DNA from: Progne subis subis
Lineage: Eukaryota > Chordata > Aves > Passeriformes > Hirundinidae
NCBI GenBank assembly: GCA_022316685.1
Contig: JAKJHU010000381.1
Location: 62,001 to 126,000, forward strand
Reading direction: 5' to 3'
DNA length: 64,000 nucleotides
The first letter of the stretch is position 1; each line of letters starts with the position of its first letter. A program made the position numbers and the translations under genes. The notes under the pieces were generated by a model that was not told the origin of the DNA, did not search any database, and saw only the letters and a program-made list of their open reading frames with translations. Of the stretch, positions 19,837 through 28,881 are shown one piece after another.

Positions 19837-19842
19837 CCTAAC

Positions 19843-20488
19843 TCTCTGTTTTTAGTTCCGAGATTCAGGTGGTTTTAGAGTCTTTTTGCCTTCTGCAAAG
19901 CTCTGAGCCAGACGTAAAAAAGAGACAGAGTCTTCAGGTTCTGATTTTTCAAGGTTGCGCGCTTTGTTTATTGTTTCTTATTTTACAATTTTCTCAGTGC
20001 CCAACAAAGGTCTGTGCAGCTGCTCGGGCATCTGTTGACTTCTCCTGGACTGGGCTGTCGCTATCTTTTATACTAATTGTTACATGTTTTTTATTTATCA
20101 TTATTTGCCAATACCTATCACTTATACTAAAAAGGTCATCCCTACTTTGACCCAATCTCTTGAAACTACTTTGTGCCACCATGACTGCAGAAAATGGAGT
20201 GAGGGAGGAAGAGAGAAGAAGCAGGAGACAACGCCCCAAATCCTCCATCTTGCTCCCATTCACTTCCATACTAAAAACCCAAACCTACTGTTTTCTCACA
20301 CTGTGATAAGCTAAACTACTATTTTTCACACTCCAGTGGCTTGCAATCCTTCCCGCAGTGCAGGAAGCCTTTCCCATGGACTGGGATCAAAGCCAATGTC
20401 CCTCTGGGCTCTGGGTCAGGGTCCCAGACCCCCCTGTCCAGGTCTCTGACCCTCCAGGGCAGCCAAAGGAATGCCCTAGACTCCAACA
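19843..20488 (-). mobile_element. solo LTR-C in P3
   Basis: Minus-strand start TGTTGGAGTCTAGGGC. CCTAAC is duplicated (19837-19842 and 20489-20494), so the LTR end is ACAGAGA rather than CA. It matches 45526-46170 and 6951-7585. Confidence 0.82.
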
Positions 20489-20494
20489 CCTAAC

Positions 20495-21455
20495 TTCTTT
20501 TTCCATTCCTCTGTGGCAGCTCCCATCCCTAGTGATGGTTCGAGTGCATGGGGCAGCCCTTGATGTGGAACACGTGGATGTGCAGGTGGGCAGCAATTCT
20601 GGCTGCACACGCTGACACAGTATCGGAGCAGGTTAAACAGGGATGGGATCAGGGCAATCCAGAGGACAATATACTTATAAATAAAGCTGTTAAAACACTC
20701 GTCAAGGCACAGCAATTCTGGGCCTATTAATGCTGTGTCATATAGATACATCTCACTTTTGGTCATGTGGGCAACCACCAGTTGATTTGTGATCTTGGCA
20801 GACACAAAGCTAAAAGTCAGGATGTAGAGGCAGAGATGCCTCTCAAAGAGCTGCACAGCAAATTTCTTGCAGATCATTGCAGCCAGGGCAATCATGGAGC
20901 CAATATGGAGAAAAGGTGAGAGGACACTTGTTCCTGCTAAAGTCAATCCATTTTTTGCCAACTGCACCTGAATGTTCAGTCTTGGAATCAGGGATTGCTA
21001 AAAAGGTGGTCCTCTAATCACTGCTAGCAAATACATGATTATTATGATTTGTATTTCAGTCACATCAATCATGCCGAAGCTCAGCGTTCCTGAGACATAC
21101 ATCTGTCAGTGTGCACAGTAAAACATGAATGCCACACCAAAACAGCAGAAGAACATCCAATCAGGGTTGGTGTCCAGCTGCACAGCAATATAAGTTTCTA
21201 AAACCACAAAGACTGTGGACAATGAATCACAGCTATGATCAAAAAGCTCTCTTAACGGAGTGCTGCTATTTGTCCTTCTTGCTTGTTTTCCATCTGTAGC
21301 ATCCAGGGACTGGAATGCCACAGGCACAAGCAATGAACGTCCAGGGAGGTGCCTGCCTTTGAAGCTGTTGAGCGGTAACATACTAATAATAGTGTTGTAA
21401 ATATATTTATTAACAGTTCAGTGATGATGATCAGATTGGGGGCAATCCAGGCTGG
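20495..21455 (-). pseudogene. CEPT1: captured CEPT1 cDNA fused to P3 gag
   Basis: Intronless copy of the C-terminal three quarters of choline/ethanolamine phosphotransferase 1, an ER/nuclear membrane enzyme that transfers phosphocholine or phosphoethanolamine to diacylglycerol. It begins at PAWIAPNL in the same open frame as viral capsid. The CDP-alcohol phosphotransferase motif is readable at ~21303-21226: [17 protein letters not shown], then R where G is expected, then ELFDHSCD. Further matches: [48 protein letters not shown]. About 27 codons are missing before GTSVLS. Frameshifts (near 21380 and 20600) and two in-frame stops (near 21105 and 21000) inactivate it. The native end (HSNHH, stop) is at about 20534. 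CHPT1 is a weaker match. Confidence 0.88.
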
Positions 21456-22475
21456 AGAATTGATATCTGCAGTATGAATCCAATCTAACGTTGCTGGAGC
21501 AGTTTCAGATTTCAAGCCATGCTCTTTTACTGTATTTTTTGCCTGTTGCAAGATTTTTCCATTCATGCTGCTCACACACAGGATTACCATCTCTGAACAT
21601 GACAGGACATGCTACAGGACATGCCATGTGTCCTGTGGGTTCCCACTGTCCTTCTAGTATAACATCACGTATAATTCCGGACCATCGAGTCACAGGGGGG
21701 TTAGGCGAAGGCGTTGCAAGGGAACTGCTTTGTGCAGTTTGTTCTAGCAATTGTTGCATTGGAGTTAACTGGGAGCTAAACGATGTCGGCTCCTCCTGAT
21801 TTTTAGCATTTGTTGTATATAGTTCCTGGGCTTTTTCCAGCAGCAGCTTAGTTGCTGCATGCTCTCGCTCATTCAGGCGCTGCATCACTTCCTGAATCTG
21901 ATCAGTCAGTTCCTTTAAACCAATCGTGGGTTCTGCCAGGGGTTCTGCTCCATCATTGGGGTCCTTCTCTAATTCATCCGGCAGCAGAACACTGTCGGGG
22001 GAAGGTGGTCGACAGCAGGGGTCACCAGTTCCCCTGTCTTAGTCGACGGGTGTCTCTTCGGGCACAGCCGAGAAAGGGGGGGCAGTCGGCACATGCGTTG
22101 TGGGACCAGCGGCGCTGGGAGCAGCAGCGGAGCGGGGGGGCAGTGGGGACCCCCGGGGGCTGCTTCCTCCTCGTCCTGCCTGTTACTGAGCGGTGGCAGG
22201 GGTGGCGGCGCTCAGACGACGGGGAACGGTCCACAGGCCGGGAGCAGCAAGCCAGGCATCGGCCAGCAACGGTGCCGGGGCACCGGAGGCGGGCGAAGGG
22301 CACCACAGGGGCCCCACGGCACCTCCCCGACTTCGCAGCGTCGGGGGGTTGTTAAACGTCCATTTCCCTGCGCCCAGTTAATCAGCTTTTGCAGTACTTT
22401 TTCTGCTACTGTTTTTCCTCTCTCAGAGAGTATAATAATAAATAACTTCAATGTGGCAGCAAATTTGCATTCCAT
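21456..22475 (-). pseudogene. gag: P3 gag: matrix, linker and capsid N-terminus
   Basis: A likely start is the ATG at 22475 (MECKFAATLKLF), leading to a matrix-like helix (GKTVAEKVLQKLINWAQ). A GC-rich linker (22330-22030) follows in broken frames. 21888-21505 then reads a coiled region (EREHAATKLLLEKAQEL), a proline-containing stretch and WSGIIRDVILEGQWEP, the latter typical of the matrix-capsid junction region. After one frame change, capsid starts (KNTVKEHGLKSETAPATLDWIH) and runs without a break into CEPT1 at about 21456. Most of capsid, the nucleocapsid, and all pro and pol are absent. Confidence 0.8.
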
Positions 22476-22752
22476 GCTTGCCGTCGTCAATGGGACAGGG
22501 AAGTGAAGACTCAGAGCCTTCCACCTTTTTTCAAGAAAACTGCCCCCTGTTCCCCTTACCAGCTCAGCCTCGCACTCTATTTGCAAGGATGGTGAGCTTC
22601 TGCCTCTGCTGATGCATCTCTTGGCAGATCAGCGTCTGACTGCTATTTTCCGGAGGGTCTCACCTCAATGCAGCTGCATCTGTCGGCGAGTTCAGCGTCC
22701 AACCGTTCAGCGTCCCACCGCTAATTTTCTCCTCCAGGTCATCACCCCAAGG
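22476..22752 (-). other. P3 leader with likely packaging region
   Basis: Non-coding sequence between primer site and gag start, with a repeated GACGCTGAAC element (22690-22720). No splice donor was chosen with confidence. Confidence 0.45.
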
Positions 22753-22770
22753 TCCGAAGTTCGGGCACCA
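22753..22770 (-). promoter_or_regulatory. primer-binding site of P3
   Basis: Minus strand TGGTGCCCGAACTTCGGA, 2 bases after the LTR end. The first 12 bases resemble lysine-tRNA sites; the rest does not, so the tRNA is not assigned. Confidence 0.65.
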
Positions 22771-22772
22771 AT

Positions 22773-23139
22773 TGAAGGTGATTTTTGAAAAGAAAAACAA
22801 AACCAAAACAAAAACACAGGGAACAGCCAGAGTCAAACACCTTCTTCACAGAAGTAGTGGTGAATGCTCCATTTATTGAGGGTACACAGGGTTCTTTTAT
22901 ACATATATCATTCTAGTGCACAAGCTGTCCACACGGCATTTTACTACTCGCTATTGGCTAGTGTTGTCTGCATAAGCATTCCTTTGCAGTTACCTGTTTA
23001 CACTTTGTTGAGAGAAAAAGCTGGTTCTCAGGCTCAGTGTCCTGGTTCTCAGGCTCAACGTCCTTGACAGTGCTAAAACAACAGAACTTTCCCAGCACTG
23101 TCAGGCCTCTCTATGTCTGTCTCCAAAAATCCTGCTACA
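22773..23139 (-). mobile_element. LTR-B, 5' LTR of P3
   Basis: Minus-strand TGTAGCAGG to ACCTTCA. Inserted in P2's RT just after the MPSP codons, where the other half of RT resumes at 16215. Confidence 0.9.
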
Positions 23140-24020
23140 GGGGATGGCATCCCTGGTTGGAGAGAACCCATGTCCTCAATGACATTATTAATTTGACGAA
23201 GATCGTGAAGGAGCCGCCACTTGACTTTGTTTGCCTTTTTTATAACAAAGACTGGGGAATTCCACGGAGACGGGGTTTCCACAATGTGGCCTTTAGCTAG
23301 CTGTTCATCCACTAGCTCCTGAAGTGCCTTCAATTTTTCTTTACTGAGCGGCCACTGCTCTACCCAGACTGGTGAATCAGTTTTCCAATTGAGTTTCTGG
23401 GTAGGGTGCTCTTCAGTGGCCGCAGCCTGAAAAACCAGGGGGGCATCTGGAATGCCAATCGTGACCCCCCACTGGGCCATCAGGTCTCTCCCCCACAAGG
23501 GCTCTGAATAATCTAAAACAAATGGATGCAGTGTAGCCAACTGTCTGTTTGGCCCCTTAATTTGCACAACACTTTTTGACTGTTTTGCCCATTTCATCCC
23601 CCCTACACCTTCTACGTGCCCAGCCACATTTTGCAGTTCCCAATGCGAAGACCACATCCTTTCTGGTATAATCGTTATATCCGCGCCTTTGTCCAAAACC
23701 CCTTTGAGGCTTACTACTTCCTCACCGTGATGGACCTCACACCATATTATGAGTTTGTCTCTCCCAATAACTCGTGTGGGGCAAACATCAAGGTGTTTGT
23801 TCCTTGTGATGTCTTTTTCAGGGAACAGGTCAGGTGCTGGAATTGCCTGAGCTATTATCTGCCCCTTAGGCAGAAACAAGGGTGGGCGGACACAGTGCAG
23901 CCAGAGAACTAGTTGTTTAGGGTTTGATGAGGCAGGACCCAGAAGGATCTTGACCTCTCTCTGTGTGTACTTGGTGTCCCCAAGGATGACATACTTACTG
24001 CCAACATGTTACCAGGAGCC
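23140..24020 (-). pseudogene. pol: P2 dUTPase-like end, protease and RT N-terminus
   Basis: Open from 23879 to LTR-B. It reads [14 protein letters not shown] (end of dUTPase-like domain), then protease with [14 protein letters not shown], where Lys replaces the Thr of the DTG active-site triplet. [12 protein letters not shown] closes the protease. RT begins [20 protein letters not shown] and [20 protein letters not shown] and stops at MPSP, where P3 is inserted. Protease and RT share one frame here, although they are normally separated by a frameshift. Confidence 0.85.
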
Positions 24021-24501
24021 TGGCACCTGTAGATCCAACGAACCTAAATGCCAGTCTGTGTCACTTAGGTGCAAGGACTCAGTCAGTTGCAACCTAAAAG
24101 GCTTTTGGAGACATTGTGTGGTTAGACAGGGTCTGCTCACATCATGATCTGAAAGGGTCATATCTGGTGACTTCTGCTGAAAGGGAGAACTGGTTATAGC
24201 AGGATTATTTAATTTAACATTTGCATTTTCTAGTTTTTTATCCCCCCTCCTCGGATTTGCCCCATTTATGTCGGCACGCTGGGCAAGTCGGAGCTCAGAT
24301 TTTAGTTTTTTGAAAAATTCCCTTTGGACCCTTGAGACCCCCCCGCCCCCATTGTCCCGAAAGTCCAGAAATTGCTTCTTTAAAGGGCATTGAGATGCCC
24401 AATGTCCAGCCTGATCGCACAGGAGACACATCATTCTTCTATTGGGCGGTGGCCATGGCACAGGCACAGGAAGCATAGCGTCTGCTGTGGCAGCTCTTTG
24501 C
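24009..24501 (-). pseudogene. gag: P2 nucleocapsid and start of dUTPase-like domain
   Basis: Frame continues from capsid across the LTR-L insertion: FRP on one side, SQRAATADAM on the other, with GATGG duplicated. It holds one CCHC knuckle CLLCDQAGHWASQC (~24430-24390) and a basic/polar linker, then SDTDWHLGSLDLQVPGSW, the start of a dUTPase-like fold, and a stop at ~24009. Confidence 0.82.
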
Positions 24502-24506
24502 GATGG

Positions 24507-26035
24507 TGTCATGGGTTAGTACAGTTTGGTTTTTTAGTTATAGAAAAATGTAAAATAATTCTCCAGGTCAGGACCTGGGAATTGCTTTAAAAGAGACAGG
24601 GACATATCAGAGAGTTAGTTGGAATATTGACATCTATTCTGACCACTGAAATTGTTAGCTGCGACTTTGGGAAGTACCATATAAAACCCCATGAATTTCC
24701 TGTAGGTAGGTCCTTTTCTTTCTTCCTTTGGCCAGAGAGAGACAGGTAACATCGAGCTGGGCCTGCTGCTCCCCCCCTTTTTTGGGGGGGAAGCTGGCTT
24801 GAGGCCTGGCCAGATTCCATCGGCTCCTGGGTGAAAGGAAGGAAGGAGAAGTTGCTGTTTTGAAACAGCTACTTTCTTCAAACTTCCCTGGAGCAGAGAA
24901 AAATTTCTGCTATGCCCCTGATAAGAGCTATGGGCACCATTTGGGCCAAGGCCACCCCAATTTACACCGAGGGGTGGGCTGAGAAGGCATTTATGATCCT
25001 GCCTGGGTTTTTTTGTGATTCTAGACTGCCTGAGTGCTCCAATCTCTAATGTTTCTGCGTGAGTTCTTCCTCCCTCATCAGCTCGGCCTTGAACATCTAA
25101 CACCAGGAGCTACAGAGAGAGAGAGACAAAGACCCCGAGCAGATTTAACTCTTTCCTAGCAACATGAAGCTTCCAGAGCTTGGCCCTTCTCTGAGAGAGT
25201 AAGGAAAGACAGAGTAAACATAAAGAACAACAGCATGAAGTCAGTAAAGCAAGAGTGAAAAGCCTATTAAGACAGAGGGTTAAAGAGTTAGTTGTTCTAT
25301 TCTTACTTGAGCCATAGAAATGAACTCTATATTTAGGTCATTCCTTTAAATCATAAGAAAAATATGCATTTGAGGAGATGATTGTTTTGCATGTAGATTT
25401 AAGCAAAGGCGTTTGTGATGAACTAAGTAATATCCTATAAGATGCTTGAACAGAGATAAAGATGAGAAGCCCCCTGCGCCAGTGAAGAAGTGAGAAGATA
25501 TCTCTGTATCTTGAGGTGAAGAATCTTTGCTTTGGAGTTATTCATCTTTAAAAGGTGACACCCCAGTATGCAAAAGTCTAAGACCCATGACCCATAAGCA
25601 GCTTGGGAAACTGCTCCTGGGAGGGTCACAAAAGCAAGTTTTCTCGAGGCAGTTGTTTTTGTGACAGTTTAAAACCCACAAGAAAACTGTTCTAAGTTGT
25701 CAGTGGGATCCATGACTCAAAGAGATACTCTTCCCCTAATAAATTGATGAAAGACTATTATCAGATAGTGAAACTGACTGAAAATTACGTGTTTTGTCTC
25801 TTTATGTTGTTTTGTAAGAAAGTGAACAGGTTGTAAGAGAAGAGAAAAGTGTTTTTTAAAGTTTCATTCCATTTTAGGTTATTTTCCAACTTTCTGTTTT
25901 TCTATTCTTTTAGTCTATGTTAATAAAGTATTTGTTAATTTTAAAGTTAAGCCTGCTTTGTTTTTCTCCTAGTCTCTCTCTCACAAAAAAGAGTAAGTAC
26001 CAAGACCAAAATTTAGTGAACGTAAAACCACTACA
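24507..26035 (+). mobile_element. solo LTR-L, 1.5 kb, in P2 gag
   Basis: TGTCATGGG to CCACTACA, flanked by GATGG (24502-24506 and 26036-26040). Removing it with one GATGG restores the gag frame between FRP and SQRAATADAM. A late AATAAA at 25922 suggests plus-strand reading. A 1529-bp LTR is long; an additional insertion inside it cannot be excluded. No coding frame with a motif is seen. Confidence 0.82.
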
Positions 26036-26040
26036 GATGG

Positions 26041-27655
26041 TCTGAATGCATCTCTGGAACTGTGATTAAGGTGAGCTTTTATGAAGGGAATCTTCCTGGC
26101 ACACACCTGGAACATGTCATGTAAAGTTGGAGCTGGTTCTATATAGAGGCTGAGGATAGCTGCCTTGCACTGTTCGTCTGCATTGGCCAGAGCCATCTCC
26201 TCCAGGACATGTTCCTGGGCTCCCTCATTCTTAACCTGTAACTCGATAGCTCGGGTTAATCGCTTCACAAATGTTACTAAAGGTTCTGATGGAAGCTGCT
26301 TTATTTTACTGTAAGGTTGGAAGGACCCATCGGGCTGGATTGAAAAGAATGCTTTGGAAGCAGCATCTTCAATGCACCCAGAAACAGCTAAAGGAATTTC
26401 TTGAGCCTGCTTGAGGGCTGAGACCCATTCACCATCACCACATAGATGTTCTAATCAAATTGGCAAATTATTATTATCAACAGCCGTTTCAGGATTTTGC
26501 CAAAGCTCTGGGACTAAATCTCTTAATCTTTTTTTCCATGTAGAGTCCCAAAGCCTAAACTGTGTGGACGAAAGGAGGGAAGAAAAAAGCTGCTGGAGGT
26601 CAAAGGGAACAATAAGATTCCCTGCTAAATTTGCTTTTAAAAGGCTGTGAAAGCATTCACTTTCGCGTCCAAATTTGGCCTGAGCTTTGTATAAATCCAG
26701 AATCGCTTGTTGGGGGAAGGGATCCCAGTTACTGTGGACAGCACCCCCCCCTTTTTGACCATCGGTATGTGACGGCGTGGCAGAAAAGCCAGGATCACTT
26801 CCTGCTTCCAGGTTCCCGGCTCCCACCCCCTCCCCTCCGGGGCATGGGAACTGGGACTGTGGGCTGGGAAACTGTGGGAACCAGGGGCAGGGAGGGGCTG
26901 GAGGCTTGAATCACATGGGGCGGAGTCAGAGTGTGGAGGTTTGAGGGTAGGGGGTGGAGTCAGAGGAGAGGGCAGTGCCGGGGGCAGCACTGAAGGGAAG
27001 TGGGGGTCTGGGGAGAGGAAGGGATTGCGAAAGGGATTGTGGGAAGGAGGGACAGACAAAGGGAGAGGCTTCTCGTGGCTCGAGAGCACATGGCTTCAGC
27101 CATTTTAGGGAACAAAGGAGTCCCCTCCATCTTGTGACCCCCCTTCTGAACTAAGACTAGTTTGGGATTCACTAAGATGGGGGTTTTGTGCACTCGAACT
27201 GCCTGAAAAAGTAAACTGAACCCGGGGTTTACAAACTGGGGAAGAAGGGAATTTTGGGGAAAGTTTAGGGGTTTCTTGAGGAATATCCGATTTTGGGGAA
27301 GGGATTTTGGGGTCGGGATAGGGAGAAACTGAGGAAACTGGGGAAAATCCACAAGGAAATGGCTTTTTTTCTTTTAATTTTGTTTTTGCATTGCAAATAA
27401 AATCTGCAAGCTCCAAAGAGCAAAATTTGCTTTTTCCTTATCATTAGAGGAGCTTGATTGAGACATTTTTTTTACAACAGCTTCCCAAAATTCTGGGGAG
27501 TTTATTTGCTCAAATGATACATCTGGAAATTGAGAAAACAACCACTGAATCAATTTTTTTAATTGTTTCTTTGAACAATGGGTCCTGCCATCATCCAAGG
27601 CACTTAAAATTTGATAATAGGCTCTTTTTTGAGACACAGACAGCCTAGCACCCAT
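26041..27655 (-). pseudogene. gag: P2 gag: matrix, proline-rich region and capsid
   Basis: Starts at ATG 27655 with MGARLSVSQKRAYYQIL: Gly2 suits N-myristoylation and membrane targeting, and the helices up to ~27400 suit a betaretroviral matrix. A frameshift near 27400 leads to a long proline-rich linker (27350-26830). Capsid includes FPQQAILDLYKAQAKFG, FSSLLSSTQFRLWDSTWKKRLRDL (26700-26500) and, in another piece, the region after the major homology motif (FVKRLTRAIELQVKNEGAQEHVLEEMALANADEQCKAAIL type, 26280-26110). At least three frame changes and a TAG-like break near 26455. The start is chosen for the myristoylation signal. Confidence 0.85.
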
Positions 27656-28322
27656 TTCTGGCTCAGATTTTAAGTTTCTGTGTCCCCTTTAACTGTGACT
27701 GGGAAACCGAAAATTAAAAAAACCTCGCTGGACAGAAAAAAAAGAGGCGAAGGGGAAACAGTTACCTTTTCCACCCCCCCACAGGCAGCTGAAAGGAATG
27801 TGCTATTAAAGCACCCTGAAGGTTTATTCTGAAAGCAAAAACCTTCCCTGAAAGGAGAAAACCCTTTTCCCTGAGGAGCATCGCCTCCTAAAAAGATTTT
27901 CCCTTCGATACCAAAGTGATAATACTTACCAAAAATCCAGCATTCAGAGGAATCTTTCCTTTCTTTCCCAATCACTCCTTTTGCCTTAGGCTGACCCTTC
28001 TGGTGCAAAAAGAGCTTCCAGTCTCAGTTCCCAGGGTCGGCTGTCCACTAACACACGGTCACCTTCTCTGGGAGCAGCCTGCCAGTCGGGGGGCTTCTTT
28101 GCAGCACTCCGATGGGTTTTTTGAGTCCAAAGGAGAAAACTACAGCCCTGGCCTGTAGAATCCTGTGTTTCGGAGACTCCACAGTGAACGCCAAGCCTGA
28201 TGGGTCTGTGTCTCTGCGTGGGTGGGCTACATTTCATGACTCATGTGCCTGCATGAGATTCCTCGGCCACGTGCTCCCTGCGTGGTTCTTCCAGCGTTCT
28301 GGGAGCCCCTTGTGGTTTCGAG
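27656..28322 (-). other. P2 leader
   Basis: Between primer site and gag start, non-coding. Homopolymer runs are frequent (27735-27780). A splice donor and packaging signal would be expected here but are not assigned. Confidence 0.45.
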
Positions 28323-28340
28323 CTGCACGTTTAGGTGCTA
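28323..28340 (-). promoter_or_regulatory. degraded tRNA-Lys-type primer site of P2
   Basis: Minus strand TAGCACCTAAACGTGCAGCT aligns with the P1 site TGGTGCCCAACGTGGGGC with several substitutions, just after the LTR end. Confidence 0.6.
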
Positions 28341-28342
28341 GA

Positions 28343-28722
28343 TGTAGTATTTCTTTCGAGAGACCCAGACGACCACCAATGGCAAAAGGAAAGAGCCTGC
28401 TCTTTGTCCGGAGGGGGAAATTATCGCTTTATTTGGTCCAGAGCTATTACTTAGCTCCTTTCCCGTCCTCACCAGTGCCAGAGAGAGCCCAGCCCCGCCT
28501 GTCCCGGGGCTTTTTCCTCAGGGGGCTGGGCCCAGAGGCAGGGACAAGCCACTACCCAATCAGGGACAAGGTGGGAGTGGAACAGAGTTGGGTTACATTC
28601 CAGTGCAGGGGATGGGTGCAGCCGAGCAGGGACAAACCACATGATACAGTTTCCAAGGGGAACAGGGGAAACATTACAAATCCAATACAACACAATATAA
28701 ACCCAATTAATGCAATACAACA
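28343..28722 (-). mobile_element. LTR-E, 5' LTR of P2
   Basis: Same orientation as 4510-4888 and similar throughout. The second target copy GGGGTG follows at 28723-28728. Confidence 0.88.
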
Positions 28723-28728
28723 GGGGTG

Positions 28729-28881
28729 AAAGATAGCAACCCCAGAAGCCAATCCACAACCAGACCACAAATATATAAAAATGAAAGAATAAACAGGCTG
28801 CACTCTCGCTTTCTCTTGGAGAGCAACTCTGCACTGCAGACCTCTTGTCTCTGTGTTATTGCTTTGCGTGCCACCATCACA
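28729..28881 (+). mobile_element. LTR-D, 3' part, split by P2
   Basis: Continues LTR-D from 4509: AACCCCAGAAGCCAATC, TATATAAAAATG, AATAAAC, ending CCATCACA. The solo LTR-D (30262-30659) carries the same elements in one piece. ERVL pol follows at once. Confidence 0.78.

Larger units (their letters stand above)
16216..23139 (-). mobile_element. P3: pol-less provirus carrying a captured CEPT1 cDNA
   Basis: Bounded by LTR-B copies in the same orientation, with duplicated target ATCCTC/ATCCCC (16210-16215 and 23140-23145 region) splitting P2's RT at the codons after LQPGMPSP. Minus-strand order: 5' LTR, primer site, leader, matrix and capsid N-terminus, CEPT1 cDNA with stop and apparent 3' UTR, zinc-ribbon-like frame, env, polypurine tract, 3' LTR. 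There is no RT, RNase H or integrase. Two solo LTRs (18761-19449 and 19843-20488) sit inside. Without them it is about 5.6 kb. The layout matches host-gene-transducing retroviruses, which need a helper virus for replication. Confidence 0.87.
4510..28722 (-). mobile_element. P2: env-less ERVK provirus expanded by nested insertions
   Basis: Two LTR-E copies in the same orientation (4510-4888 and 28343-28722) bound this interval, with the 6-bp duplication GGGGTG outside each end (4504-4509 and 28723-28728) inside one LTR-D. Reading right to left: LTR, degraded tRNA-Lys site, matrix, proline-rich region, capsid, zinc knuckle, dUTPase-like segment, protease, RT, RNase H, integrase, polypurine tract, LTR. 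Subtracting P3, the LTR-C/P4 block, a solo LTR-A and a solo LTR-L leaves about 7.0 kb. There is no room for env between integrase and the 3' LTR, as in intracellular ERVK lineages, unless env was lost. Confidence 0.88.

Noticed and set aside
20495..21455. Considered as CHPT1 rather than CEPT1
   Set aside because: [10 protein letters not shown], the DVTE segment and the SNHH end fit CEPT1 better; an alignment should confirm it.
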